Assembly (NCBI GenBank): GCA_002435715.1
Contig: DISD01000094.1
Span: 1-63,198 of the forward strand
Source: Rhodospirillaceae bacterium UBA6219
GTDB taxonomy: Bacteria > Pseudomonadota > Alphaproteobacteria > Rhodospirillales > Magnetospirillaceae
Length of the DNA: 63,198 nt
Reading direction: 5' to 3'
The notes under the pieces are model-generated. The model was not told where the DNA came from. It saw nothing but the letters and a program-made list of their open reading frames with translations, and did no database searches. Every line of letters starts with the position of its first letter. The first letter of the stretch is position 1. The position numbers and the translations under genes were made by a program. Of this stretch, positions 15,448 through 24,581 are shown piece after piece.

Positions 15448-17574
15448 ATGGCTGACGGACCGGCACAAGGCGGCGGCATGGCCGCCATGGGCGAAGCCCG
15501 CGCCGCCTGGGGGCGTCTGACCACGGCTGCCCGGCGTGGCGACGTGGCCTTGGCCGTTGGCGTGGTCTTCGTCCTGGCCGTCCTGATCCTGCCCATGCCG
15601 CCTTGGCTGCTGGATTTGGGCCTGGCGTTCTCGTTGACCTTTTCCGTCCTGATCCTGATGGTCTCGATCTTCATCGAGAAGCCGCTGCAATTCAGTTCGT
15701 TCCCCACCGTGCTGCTGTTGGCGACGCTGATCAGATTGGCGCTGAACCTGGCGTCCACCCGTCTGATCCTGGGCCACGGCCATGAAGGGTTGGAAGGCGC
15801 CGGTCAGGTCATCGCCGCCTTTGCCGAATTCATCATGGGCGGCAACTTCGTCATCGGCATCATCGTCTTCGCCATTTTGGTGATCGTCAATTTCGTGGTC
15901 ATCACCAAGGGTTCGGGGCGTATCGCCGAAGTGGCGGCGCGCTTCACCCTGGACGGCATGCCCGGCAAGCAGATGGCCATCGACGCCGATCTGTCCGCCG
16001 GCCTGATCAACGAAGACGAAGCCAAGAAGCGTCGCGCCGAACTGGAACAGGAAAGCCAGTTCTTCGGCGCCATGGACGGTGCGTCGAAATTCGTCCGCGG
16101 CGACGCCATCGCCGGGCTGTTGATCACCGGCATCAACGTCATCGCCGGCATGATCATCGGCATGGCGCAGAACGGCCTGTCGTTTTCCCAGGCCGCCGAC
16201 GTCTATACCAAGCTGACCGCCGGCGACGGCCTGGTCAGCCAGGTACCGGCGCTTTTGGTGTCGGTGGCCGCCGGTATGCTGGTCACCAAGGCCGGTGTCC
16301 ATGACAGCGTCGACCGCGCCCTGGGGGCGCAGTTGGGTGGCTATCCCCGCGCCATCGGCACCGCCGCCGGTCTGATCTTCTTGTTGTCGCTGGTTCCCAA
16401 CATGCCGTTCCTGCCCTTCGCCCTGCTGGGTGGCGGCATGGCGACCGGGGCCTATTTCCTGGACAAGGCGCAGCGCGCCAAGTCCGAACGCGAAGAGATC
16501 GAAGCCCAGGAACGCGCTTTGCAAACCGCCCCGGTGGCGGAAGAACCCATTTCCACCGCGTTGCGCATCGATCTGGTACGCCTGGAACTGGGCTATGGGT
16601 TGCTGCAGTTGATCAACAATCCCAAGGGCGTCAAGCTGACCGACCAGATCAAGTCCCTGCGCCGTGCCATGGCCGGCGAGGTGGGCTTCGTCATGCCGTC
16701 GGTGCGCATCCAGGACAACATGCAACTGCCGGCCAATTCCTATGTCATCTATATCAAGGAAGTGGAATCGGGGCGTGGCGATCTGCGGCCCAACCAGTTG
16801 CTGATCATGGACCCGCGCGGTGACGAGATCACCCTGCCCGGCGAAAAGACCAAGGAGCCCACTTTCGGTCTGCCGGCCATGTGGGTGGACCCCACCAACC
16901 GTGAGGAAGCGCTGTTCCGTGGCTATACGGTGGTCGACCCGCCCACCGTGATCACCACCCATTTGACCGAGGTGATCAAGGACAACATGTCCGAACTGCT
17001 GTCCCACGCCGAGACCCAGAAGCTGCTGGACGAGTTGGACAAGGAACACCAGAAGCTGGTGGGCGAGCTGATCCCGGCGCAGATCACCGTCGGCGCGCTT
17101 CAGCGCGTGTTGCAGAACCTGCTGAACGAGCGGGTGTCCATCCGCGACCTGTCCACCATCTTGGAAGGCATCGCCGAGGCCTGTGGCCACACCCGCAACG
17201 TCACCATGATCACCGAACACGTGCGGTCCCGTCTGGCGCGGCAGATTTCCGACCTCAATACCGGCCATCAGGGCTTCATTCCGCTGGTCACGCTTTCGCC
17301 GGAATGGGAACAGGGCTTTGCCGAGGCGTTGGTCGGCCAGGGCGAGGAAAAGCAATTGTCCATGTCGCCGTCGCAATTGCAGGACTTCATCACCAAGACG
17401 CGTCAGACCTTCGAACGTTTCGCCATGCAGGGTGAGACGCCGGTTCTGCTGACCTCTCCGATGGTGCGGCCCTATGTGCGATCGATCATCGAGCGCTTCC
17501 GCCCCATCACCGTGGTGATGAGCCAGGCGGAAATCCATCCGAAGGCCAAGATCAAAACGCTGGGGCAAATCTGA
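15448..17574 (+). CDS. flhA: Flagellar export gate protein FlhA
   Basis: FlhA forms the nonameric ring of the flagellar type III export gate. The 708-residue protein has the family length. The N-terminal half carries about eight membrane helices, with the conserved LATLIRLALNLASTRLIL segment and the FHIPEP-type cytoplasmic loop following it (GRIAEVAARFTLDGMPGKQM). The C-terminal cytoplasmic half (about 355-708) binds chaperone-substrate complexes and shows TVVDPPTVITTHLTEVIK and FIPLVTLSPEWEQ. It follows flbD by 17 bases and precedes flhF by 20. Confidence 0.97.
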   Translation: MADGPAQGGGMAAMGEARAAWGRLTTAARRGDVALAVGVVFVLAVLILPMPPWLLDLGLAFSLTFSVLILMVSIFIEKPLQFSSFPTVLLLATLIRLALNLASTRLILGHGHEGLEGAGQVIAAFAEFIMGGNFVIGIIVFAILVIVNFVVITKGSGRIAEVAARFTLDGMPGKQMAIDADLSAGLINEDEAKKRRAELEQESQFFGAMDGASKFVRGDAIAGLLITGINVIAGMIIGMAQNGLSFSQAADVYTKLTAGDGLVSQVPALLVSVAAGMLVTKAGVHDSVDRALGAQLGGYPRAIGTAAGLIFLLSLVPNMPFLPFALLGGGMATGAYFLDKAQRAKSEREEIEAQERALQTAPVAEEPISTALRIDLVRLELGYGLLQLINNPKGVKLTDQIKSLRRAMAGEVGFVMPSVRIQDNMQLPANSYVIYIKEVESGRGDLRPNQLLIMDPRGDEITLPGEKTKEPTFGLPAMWVDPTNREEALFRGYTVVDPPTVITTHLTEVIKDNMSELLSHAETQKLLDELDKEHQKLVGELIPAQITVGALQRVLQNLLNERVSIRDLSTILEGIAEACGHTRNVTMITEHVRSRLARQISDLNTGHQGFIPLVTLSPEWEQGFAEALVGQGEEKQLSMSPSQLQDFITKTRQTFERFAMQGETPVLLTSPMVRPYVRSIIERFRPITVVMSQAEIHPKAKIKTLGQI

Positions 17575-17594
17575 TGGGGGGGCGCGGCTAAGCC

Positions 17595-18599
17595 ATGAGG
17601 CTCAAATCTTTCACCGCCCCCACCATGGCCGAAGCCATGGAACTGGTGCGCATCGAACTGGGCGACGAGGCGATCATCGTCTCGACCCAGCGGGCCGCCG
17701 GGTCCAAGGGCGTGCGCATCACCGCGGCGTTGGAACCCGCCGACGCCGACATGGCGGTGGCGGAATTGCTGGAGGAATCTTCTGCGTCCTCGGCCGCCGA
17801 GACCATCAAGACTGCGCTGGAACCGCACAACCTGCCGCCGCGACTGGCCGAACGTCTGGTCAATGCGGCGCGCACCAGCGAAATCAACGATCCCACCTTG
17901 GCGTGTGCGGCGGCTTTGGAAGCCGGGTTCGCCTTCGCGCCGCTGCCCGAACATTCGGCCCCGCGCCCTTTCATGCTAGTGGGGCCGCCCGGTTCGGGCA
18001 AGTCCATCGCTGCTGCCAAGCTGGCGGCGCGTTCGGTGTTGCGGCAACGTCAGGTCGGCATCATCACCTGCGACAACATGCGGGCCGGCGCGGTGGAGCA
18101 ATTGGCCGCCTTCACCCGTATCATGGAAATCGAACTGGTCAAGGCCCGTGGCCCCGATTCCCTGCGCCGGGCGGTGGAAAACGCCACCGGCATGCATGAT
18201 CTGATCCTGATCGACAGCCCCGGCCTGAACCCGTTCAAGCAATCGGATCTGGATTACCTGCAGGCGATGATCGAAGCCGCCGACGTGGAACCGTTGCTGG
18301 TCATGGCGGCCGGTGGCGACCCGCTGGAAGCGGCCGAAATCGCCGAAGCCTTCGCCACCGTCGGCGCCACCCGGTTGTTCACCACCCGGCTGGACACCAC
18401 CCGGCGTCTGGGATCCATGCTGGCCGCCGCCGAAGCCGGGCAACTGGCGCTGTGCGACGTGTCGGCCAGCCCGCATGTGGCCAGCGGCCTGTCACCCATT
18501 TCCGCCATGTCGCTGGCGCGGCTGCTGCTGCCCCAGCCCCCCGAACCCGAACCGCAAAACGACGAAACCTTCTGGACCGACGAGGCACCCGTATCATGA
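17595..18599 (+). CDS. flhF: Flagellar SRP-type GTPase FlhF
   Basis: FlhF sets the site and number of flagella at the pole. The 334-residue protein begins with the FlhF signature MRLKSFTAPTMAEAMELVR. It has a short N domain, then an SRP-like G domain with the P loop VGPPGSGKS (about 133-141), CDNMRAGAVEQLAAF, the DxxG motif in LILIDSPG and the specificity motif TRLD. Its stop overlaps the flhG start (ATGA), so FlhF and its partner ATPase are translated together. The G domain looks complete. Confidence 0.93.
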   Translation: MRLKSFTAPTMAEAMELVRIELGDEAIIVSTQRAAGSKGVRITAALEPADADMAVAELLEESSASSAAETIKTALEPHNLPPRLAERLVNAARTSEINDPTLACAAALEAGFAFAPLPEHSAPRPFMLVGPPGSGKSIAAAKLAARSVLRQRQVGIITCDNMRAGAVEQLAAFTRIMEIELVKARGPDSLRRAVENATGMHDLILIDSPGLNPFKQSDLDYLQAMIEAADVEPLLVMAAGGDPLEAAEIAEAFATVGATRLFTTRLDTTRRLGSMLAAAEAGQLALCDVSASPHVASGLSPISAMSLARLLLPQPPEPEPQNDETFWTDEAPVS

Positions 18600-19393
18600 C
18601 CACGGCAAGCGAAATCCCCTCTTTGGCGCCTCGGCCGGCGCAGCGGGCCAAGGGGCGCAACCTCATGGCGGTGGCTTCGGGCAAGGGCGGCGTCGGCAAG
18701 ACCTGGTTCTCCATCACCTTGGCCCATGCGCTGGCGCGGGCCGGGCGCAAGGTTCTGCTGTTCGACGGCGATCTGGGCCTGGCCAACGTGGACATCCAAC
18801 TGGGGCAGATGCCCAAGGCCGATCTGGGCAACGTGGTCGCCGGCCGCATGACCCTGAACCAGGCCTGCGTGCCCTTCACCGAAGGGGGCTTCGACATTCT
18901 GGCGGGGCGTTCCGGCAGCGGCACCTTGGCCAACATCCCGTTGTCGCGTCTGCAGATGCTGGGCGACGATCTGGTGGTGTTGTCCAATTCCTATGACAAG
19001 GTGATCGTCGATCTGGGCGCCGGTGTGGAAAAGACCACACGGAACTTCGCCCAGCAGGCCGGCACCATCCTGGTGGTGACCACCGACGAACCGACCTCGC
19101 TGACCGACGCCTATGCCTTTATCAAGGTCACCCACATGGAGCGGCCGGGCACCGACATGCGGATCGTCGTCAACATGGCCAATTCGACCCGCGAAGGCGA
19201 ACGCATCTACAACACGCTGTTGAAGGCCTGCGAGGGCTTCTTGAAGATCAGTCCGCCCTTGGCCGGCGTCATCCGCCGCGATCTGAAGGTGCGCGAAGCC
19301 ATTCGCAACCAGACCCCCATCCTGATCCGTTCGCCCAATTCCGAAGCCGCCGCCGACGTGGAAGCCATCGTCGAGCGTCTGCTCAGGACGTAA
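18596..19393 (+). CDS. flhG: MinD-like flagellar number regulator FlhG (FleN)
   Basis: FlhG restrains flagellar number and stimulates the FlhF GTPase. The start is the ATG at 18596, overlapping the flhF stop, giving 265 residues. The deviant Walker A motif is clear (VASGKGGVGKTW, about 24-35), followed by LLFDGDLGLANVDIQLG and the ATPase segment KVIVDLGAGVEKTTRNF. The C-terminus has the helix DVEAIVERLLRT. It lacks the long amphipathic membrane-targeting helix of true MinD. Operon context (flhA-flhF-flhG) settles the assignment. Confidence 0.93.
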   Translation: MTTASEIPSLAPRPAQRAKGRNLMAVASGKGGVGKTWFSITLAHALARAGRKVLLFDGDLGLANVDIQLGQMPKADLGNVVAGRMTLNQACVPFTEGGFDILAGRSGSGTLANIPLSRLQMLGDDLVVLSNSYDKVIVDLGAGVEKTTRNFAQQAGTILVVTTDEPTSLTDAYAFIKVTHMERPGTDMRIVVNMANSTREGERIYNTLLKACEGFLKISPPLAGVIRRDLKVREAIRNQTPILIRSPNSEAAADVEAIVERLLRT

Positions 19394-19396
19394 ACC

Positions 19397-21037
19397 ATGT
19401 CGTCGGTCCTGCCGCCTTCGGCTGCCACCTTGACCGTCGCCAATGGCGGGGCTCCGGTGGTGGTCAGCGCGGTGGGCGACGCCAAGGTGCTGGCCGCCTT
19501 GGCTCAGGGTGACACCTTGGAAGTGGTGGCGTTGTCGCGATCGTCGCGCGGCATGCTGGAGGTGATGACCGAGCAGGGACCGCTGCAATTGAAGGTGCAG
19601 CCGCCCGCTACTTTGCCCGCCATCCCGCAAGGGGCGCGGGTGTTGTTGCAGGTGGGCGAAGGCGGGATGAACATGCTGGCGGTCAATGGCCGGACCTTGG
19701 CGGGGGTGACCTTGCCCACGGGGCTGAGCCCCAATCCCGCCGGCTTGGTGTTGAACAGTGGGACCCCCGCGGGATTGTTGGCGCCGCAAAACACCGCGCA
19801 AAATCCCCAGGCCGGTGGTTTCGCCCCCTTGGCCCAGACCGGGACGGCACCCGCTCCACCGGTCGCCCCCATGGGCATCACCGCCACCATGGTGAAACCG
19901 GCACAAAGCACCCCGTTTCAAGGCTTCGCCACACCGCCGCAACCGGGGCAGATGCCGCCGGCCAATCTGCCCGCCGGCACCCAATTGACCGTGCGCATCG
20001 CCGGCATCGAGCCGCCGCCGTTCCAGTCCTTTGCCGGTCAGCCGGCGAAACCGGCCGGATTTGCTCCGGCGGTGCAGCAAAATGTGCCGCAAAGGCCGAT
20101 GACGGCAATGCCCAATCTGCCGCAAATGCCGTTGCAACCCACCACCCTGCCATCCTTGACGCCGACCGCTGCCGCGCCGGTCCTGGCCGGCACGGTGACC
20201 GCCCACCCCCCTGGCGGCCAAGTGGTGATGTCCACGACCATCGGCACCCTGGCGGTGCCGACGGCGGAAAGCGTCGCGGTGGGCAGCGTGGTGCGACTGG
20301 AAGTGGTGGGGGCGCCGCAACTCCCTGTGGCCGTATCGGCCACCACCCCCGCCCCACGGGCCGAAGGCTTGACCCCACAGGGCTGGCCGGCTTTGTCCGA
20401 TGCCATGGAAACCCTGGCGCGCAGCGATCCCCAGGCACTGGACGTCCTGATGCGGGCCATTCCCACCGCCAGCCCGCGTCTGGCCGCTGCCATGGTGGCG
20501 TTCACTGGGGCGATGAAAAGCGGTGACAGCAAAGGCGTGGTGGGGGAAACATCCAACAAGGCGTTGGAAAAGGCCGGCCGTCGCGATCTGGCGGAACGGC
20601 TGAAATCCGATCTGGCCGACTTGGCCCAGGATGCGGGCCGACCGGTGGCGGGCGGCGAATGGCGCATGCATTCCATGCCCTTCGTCCATGGCGGGGTGGT
20701 TGACGCCATCCAGCTTTTCGTTCGTGGCTCCAATGCCGACGACCAGAAACGTCAGGCGGGCGGCACCGGTAACGACCAGCGTTTCATCCTGGATTTCCGC
20801 CTGACCAATCTGGGACGACTGCAAATGGATGGTCTGGTGCGGCGCGAGGAAAAGCTGTTCGACCTGATCATCCGCACCGGCGAGCCACTGCCGCAAGAGA
20901 TGCGCATGGACATCATGGCCATCTTCACCGGCGCCGCCGAATTGGTGGGGACCAAGGGAAGCGTGGCCTTCCAGTCGGGGGGGCGGTGGATCGACATCCG
21001 CACCGAGCAGACCGGTCCGACCCGGGTCGAGGTCTGA
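19397..21037 (+). CDS. Pro/Ala-rich protein with a FliK-like C-terminal domain
   Basis: A 546-residue protein starting three bases after flhG. The N-terminal 90 residues look like a small beta domain (DTLEVVALSRSSRGMLEVMT). Residues about 95-330 are Pro/Ala/Gln-rich and probably disordered. The C-terminal 130 residues resemble the hook-length-control (Flg_hook) fold: RFILDFRLTNLGRLQMDGLV, then EKLFDLIIRTGEPLPQEMRM and FTGAAELVGTKGSVAFQS. This disordered-plus-compact layout is the FliK layout. True FliK is at 5621, so this may be a second ruler-like or export-related protein of the cluster. I know no name for it. It ends exactly where the convergent exoD ends, with no bases between the stops. 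Confidence 0.75.
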   Translation: MSSVLPPSAATLTVANGGAPVVVSAVGDAKVLAALAQGDTLEVVALSRSSRGMLEVMTEQGPLQLKVQPPATLPAIPQGARVLLQVGEGGMNMLAVNGRTLAGVTLPTGLSPNPAGLVLNSGTPAGLLAPQNTAQNPQAGGFAPLAQTGTAPAPPVAPMGITATMVKPAQSTPFQGFATPPQPGQMPPANLPAGTQLTVRIAGIEPPPFQSFAGQPAKPAGFAPAVQQNVPQRPMTAMPNLPQMPLQPTTLPSLTPTAAAPVLAGTVTAHPPGGQVVMSTTIGTLAVPTAESVAVGSVVRLEVVGAPQLPVAVSATTPAPRAEGLTPQGWPALSDAMETLARSDPQALDVLMRAIPTASPRLAAAMVAFTGAMKSGDSKGVVGETSNKALEKAGRRDLAERLKSDLADLAQDAGRPVAGGEWRMHSMPFVHGGVVDAIQLFVRGSNADDQKRQAGGTGNDQRFILDFRLTNLGRLQMDGLVRREEKLFDLIIRTGEPLPQEMRMDIMAIFTGAAELVGTKGSVAFQSGGRWIDIRTEQTGPTRVEV

Positions 21038-21613
21038 TTACAAAACCGCCAGCAATCCCCAGCCCAAACCGGCCAGAACCGCCAGGGAAATGGCGCTGAT
21101 CGTCAAACCGACGATCACGCCTAATCCATCGCGGCGCAGGATGGCGATGGACAGCACCAGCACCGCCACCCCGGGCAGGAAATTGCCCAAGGGGATGGGC
21201 AGGGCCATGATGATGCTCTGACCCAGGATGGCCAGCCAGACCAAAGCTGGCCAAGCCGCCGCTTCCAGGCGTGGGCGGGCCAGTTTTTCCAGTTTGCGCA
21301 AAGGCGGGGCGATCTGCCGTAGCATGACCCGCAAGACGCCAGGGGGAATGCGCTTGCGGGCCATGCTTTGGGGCAGGGCGCCGGCGGGACGTCGCAACAA
21401 CCCGGCCAGCGCCAGCCAGACCATCAATCCCCCGCAGATGGCGCCCAAGGGCAATCCGGGGGATGGGGTCATGCCCAGGGCGGCCAGCAGGGGAAGCGGG
21501 GCCAGCCGACCCAGGGCGGAAAGGGAATCCGCCGCTTGGCCGATGGTCGGCCCGTCATCGCCGCCCAGACGGCGCAGACGGGTCAGGGCCAAGGCCAATG
21601 AGGCTTTGTTCAT
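21038..21613 (-). CDS. exoD: ExoD family membrane protein
   Basis: A 191-residue inner-membrane protein of the ExoD family, first described for Rhizobium exopolysaccharide synthesis. Features are the N-terminal segment DGPTIGQAADSLSALG, a Pro/Leu-rich loop (LAPLPLLAALGMTPSPGLPL), and four hydrophobic stretches ending in a Gly/Leu-rich helix. The chosen start is the ATG at 21611-21613, with AAGGAG upstream, and it overlaps the terC stop as ATGA. It is therefore the third gene of a DUF1476-terC-exoD operon. The biochemical activity of ExoD proteins is not established. Confidence 0.82.
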   Translation of the reverse strand: MNKASLALALTRLRRLGGDDGPTIGQAADSLSALGRLAPLPLLAALGMTPSPGLPLGAICGGLMVWLALAGLLRRPAGALPQSMARKRIPPGVLRVMLRQIAPPLRKLEKLARPRLEAAAWPALVWLAILGQSIIMALPIPLGNFLPGVAVLVLSIAILRRDGLGVIVGLTISAISLAVLAGLGWGLLAVL

Positions 21614-22566
21614 GCATTGTCTCCTTGGGCGCGGGTGCGCCACAGGGACAGGCCGATCCCGGCGGCGATCAGGGCGAAGGTGACGGACAAGGTGAGGATG
21701 GGATCGGGTTTGCCCACCAGATGGGACCAGAAGATCTTGGCCCCGATGAACACCAGGATCAGCGCCAGCGAGACTTTCAGATATTCAAAGCGGTGCACCA
21801 TGGCGGCCAGGGCGAAATACAGCGCCCGCAACCCCAGGACGGCGAAGATGTTGGACGTGTAGACGATATAGGGATCGGTGCTGATGGCGAAAATGGCCGG
21901 CACGCTGTCGACGGCGAAGACCAGATCGGCCAGTTCGACCATGCAAAGCGCCAGGAACAACGGCGTCGCCCGCCACCCATCATGGTCACGCACGAAGAAA
22001 CGGCTGCCATGCAATTGGGGGGTGACCCGCAGCACCTTGCGCAGCCAGGCCATCACCTTGCCTTGGGTGGGGTCGTCGTGGCTTTCCTTGACCAACAGCA
22101 TCTTGATGCCGGTAATGACCAGAAAGGCGCCGAACAGATACAGAACCCAGGAAAATTGCGACACCAAGGCGGTGCCGAAACCGATCATCAGACCGCGCAA
22201 AAGGATGACGCCCAGGATACCCCAGAACAGCACCCGGTGCTGGTAGAGGCGCGGCACCGCCAGGCTGGTGAAGATCAGCGAGATGACGAAGACGTTGTCC
22301 AAGGACAGGGTTTTTTCCAGCATGTAGCCGGTGATCCAGGCCAGCCCGTCCTCGGCACCCCGGCTGTGCCAGATCCAGCCGCCAAAGGCCAAGGCCAGGA
22401 CGATGTATCCCGCCGACAGGGCCAGACTTTCACCGATGCCGATTTCGCGCTGCTTGCGATGCAACACCCCCAGGTCCAGCACCAGCAGAACGCCGACGAT
22501 GCCCAGGAACATCAGCCACAGCCAGGATTGGACGCCCAGGACAGGGGTGAACAACAAGCTGTCCAT
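21610..22566 (-). CDS. TerC/Alx family integral membrane protein
   Basis: A 318-residue protein with about nine membrane helices. The family signature EKTLSLDNVFV lies near residue 84, and the second conserved acidic helix VELADLVFAVDSVPAIF near residue 193. Family members such as E. coli Alx take part in manganese efflux and pH response; tellurite resistance is historical and need not apply. The start ATG is one base after the stop of the upstream DUF1476 gene, and its stop overlaps exoD, so the three are one operon. The transported ion is inferred from the family only. Confidence 0.9.
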   Translation of the reverse strand: MDSLLFTPVLGVQSWLWLMFLGIVGVLLVLDLGVLHRKQREIGIGESLALSAGYIVLALAFGGWIWHSRGAEDGLAWITGYMLEKTLSLDNVFVISLIFTSLAVPRLYQHRVLFWGILGVILLRGLMIGFGTALVSQFSWVLYLFGAFLVITGIKMLLVKESHDDPTQGKVMAWLRKVLRVTPQLHGSRFFVRDHDGWRATPLFLALCMVELADLVFAVDSVPAIFAISTDPYIVYTSNIFAVLGLRALYFALAAMVHRFEYLKVSLALILVFIGAKIFWSHLVGKPDPILTLSVTFALIAAGIGLSLWRTRAQGDNA

Positions 22567-22567
22567 G

Positions 22568-22861
22568 TCAGTGGGCCGCCGCCTGTTCCACGAAGCCGAT
22601 CAACCGGCCGGTCAGTTCGTCACGGTTGACGCGGTACGCTTGCAGGTCGACCAGCAGCGGTTTCATGATGGTGTCGTCGTCGGCCTCGCCCACGTCCAGC
22701 GACACCAGGGCAAGGGCATAGGCCTGGGCGTGACCGCCGCGCAAACCGATCTTGTCGGCCGCCCACAGGCCCAATTGCCGCACACCGTCGGCGCGGGCTT
22801 GGAAGGCGCGTTCATGGTCGAAAGCGCGGGGATTGGCAATGGTCTTGGAGCCGGTGTTCAT
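22568..22861 (-). CDS. DUF1476 protein, relative of the alphaproteobacterial F1-ATPase inhibitor zeta
   Basis: A 97-residue helical protein. The central part matches the DUF1476/zeta-subunit pattern: FDHERAFQARAD, then LGLWAADKIGLRGGHAQAYA, then DDDTIMKPLLVDL. In Paracoccus this family inhibits ATP hydrolysis by F1-ATPase. This copy has drifted: the basic FAHDEELRFK-like N-terminal inhibitory stretch known from zeta is reduced and replaced by a different N-terminus (MNTGSKTIANPRAF). It may be a paralogue without inhibitory function. The ATG at 22859-22861 has an AGGAGG six bases upstream. It heads the terC-exoD operon. Confidence 0.7.
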   Translation of the reverse strand: MNTGSKTIANPRAFDHERAFQARADGVRQLGLWAADKIGLRGGHAQAYALALVSLDVGEADDDTIMKPLLVDLQAYRVNRDELTGRLIGFVEQAAAH

Positions 22862-22968
22862 GATCGCCTCCTGCTGGGCCGTGGAACGAAAAATCGTCAC
22901 TGGCCGCAGACATGGGGCGGAAACACCACGGTTAAAGGCGGATCAGTCTGATCGCATTGATAGGAAAA

Positions 22969-23694
22969 TCAGATCAGGAATTGGCCTTCATAGGATACCA
23001 CCGGGGCGGTGCCCGGACGCAGCGCCCCCAGCAGCCGTTCGATGCGTCCGGCGGTTTCGACATCGTTGCCGCCATTGATCAGGCTGGGGCGGAAGCGGCG
23101 CTGAAAGGCCACCATGGCGGCCACCGGGTCGGTGATGTCATAGCCGATCAAGGCCAGCCGGCGCAGCGAATCCTGGGGCAGGCAATCCAGCTTTTCCTCG
23201 CCCGAGAACGGCCACAGCCCGATACCATAGGATTTCAGACGCAGCCAGGGGAACAGCTCGCCGGGATCGGTCTTGCGGGTGGGGGCCACGTCGGAATGGC
23301 CGACCACGTTGCGCGCCGGAATGGGGTGGCGGATCAGCAGCGATTGCACCAGTTCGATCAGGGAATCGATCTGGGCGTCGGGAAACGGGCGATAGCCGAA
23401 TTCGTGGCCGGGATTGACCAGCTCGATGCCGATGGATCGGGAATTGATGTCCGCATGACCGCGCCACGATCCCACCCCGGCATGCCAGGCACGCCGGGCT
23501 TCGTGCACCAGGGCATAGACGGTGCCGTCCTCGTCGATCAGGTAATGGGCGCTGACCTTGGCCGCCGGGTCGCACAAGCGGTCCAGCGCCGCCTCTCCGC
23601 TTTGCATGCCGGTATAATGGATCACCAGCATGTCGACGACATCGGCGCGCCGTTCGTCGTGGTTGGGCGAAGGACGCGGGATCGGTTTGATCAT
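22969..23694 (-). CDS. N-acetylmuramoyl-L-alanine amidase (Amidase_2, AmiD/AmpD type)
   Basis: A 241-residue zinc amidase that cleaves the MurNAc-L-Ala bond of peptidoglycan fragments. The first 170 residues hold the Amidase_2 domain, with zinc ligands in MLVIHYTGM (His) and VVGHSDVAPTRKTDPG (His and Asp) and the conserved Glu in SIGIELVNPG. The C-terminal 70 residues look like a peptidoglycan-binding helical domain (RRLALIGYDI, AMVAFQRRFRP), as in AmiD. There is no signal peptide or lipobox at the start, so it resembles a cytoplasmic recycling enzyme more than lipoprotein AmiD. The start overlaps the stop of the EamA gene upstream (ATGA). Confidence 0.9.
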   Translation of the reverse strand: MIKPIPRPSPNHDERRADVVDMLVIHYTGMQSGEAALDRLCDPAAKVSAHYLIDEDGTVYALVHEARRAWHAGVGSWRGHADINSRSIGIELVNPGHEFGYRPFPDAQIDSLIELVQSLLIRHPIPARNVVGHSDVAPTRKTDPGELFPWLRLKSYGIGLWPFSGEEKLDCLPQDSLRRLALIGYDITDPVAAMVAFQRRFRPSLINGGNDVETAGRIERLLGALRPGTAPVVSYEGQFLI

Positions 23695-24575
23695 GTGCCC
23701 GGCTCCGGTTCGGCCGGCGGCTGGTGGTTGCCGCCCAGGAATTGCACCACCGCCACCCCGATGATGGTGATGGCGCCGCCCACCAGTTTCTGCCAGGTCA
23801 AAGCCTCGCCCAGGACCAGCACGCCCCCGGCCACGGCGACCACCGGCCCCAGCAGGGTGACCGGCACCACCCGGTTCATCGGGTGGCGTCGCAACAGACC
23901 ATACCACAAGGTATAAGCCACCAGCGACGAGCCGATGACCGTATAGGCGATCCCCGCCCAAGGTCGCCAATCGGCCATCATGCGCGCCGGTAATTCGGCA
24001 TGGCCGGTTTCGGTGGCCAAGGACAGCACCGCCAGCATGGGGGCGGCGCACACCGCCATCCAGCCGTTCAGCGCCAGCGGATTGATGTCGCCCAGTTTCT
24101 TGACCTGGACGTTGCTGGCGGCCCAGGCCAGCATGGCGGCCACCAGAATCAACACCGGGACGATGGACGGCAGGCTGGGTTCGCCGGCCAGCAGCGCCCC
24201 CCCGGAAAAGGCCAGGATCAGGCCGATGCTGCGCCCCAGCCCCAGGGGCTCGCCAAAGAACAGCCAGGCCAGCAGGGCCGAGAACGGCACCCCCAATTGG
24301 GTGATGATGGCGGCGCTGGCCGCGTCCATGCCGGACACGCCGACGAACATCAGGCCGAAATGGCCGACCCCCAGCACGGCGCCGACCCCCAGAATGCCCT
24401 TCCATTGCGACCGGGCCGGGCGGTAAAGCGGTGCCAGCACCAAGGCCACCAGGGTGAAGCGGATGGCGGTCAGCAGGAATGGCGGTACCGTCTGCACCGC
24501 CACCTTGACGGCGATGAAGTTCAGCCCCCACAGGCAGACCACACAAAGTGCCAACAGCCAGTCCTTGAGGGGCAT
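23691..24575 (-). CDS. EamA-type (DMT superfamily) transporter
   Basis: A 294-residue inner-membrane protein with ten predicted helices arranged as two EamA repeats. The first repeat begins LLALCVVCLWGLNFIAVKVA and the second LILVAAMLAWAASNVQVKKL. Conserved pieces are RFTLVALVLAPL and the repeat-end FFGEPLG and VLGEALT motifs. Family members export amino acids or other metabolites; RhtA, YdcZ-type and EamA proteins cannot be told apart here. It is translationally coupled to the downstream amidase, so its substrate might be a cell-wall recycling product, but this is speculation. Confidence 0.88.
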   Translation of the reverse strand: MPLKDWLLALCVVCLWGLNFIAVKVAVQTVPPFLLTAIRFTLVALVLAPLYRPARSQWKGILGVGAVLGVGHFGLMFVGVSGMDAASAAIITQLGVPFSALLAWLFFGEPLGLGRSIGLILAFSGGALLAGEPSLPSIVPVLILVAAMLAWAASNVQVKKLGDINPLALNGWMAVCAAPMLAVLSLATETGHAELPARMMADWRPWAGIAYTVIGSSLVAYTLWYGLLRRHPMNRVVPVTLLGPVVAVAGGVLVLGEALTWQKLVGGAITIIGVAVVQFLGGNHQPPAEPEPGT

Positions 24576-24581
24576 TGCCGC

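Noticed and set aside
21610..22566. Tellurite resistance as the function of the TerC-like gene
   Set aside because: Other ter genes are absent and the family is better linked to metal efflux and pH response.
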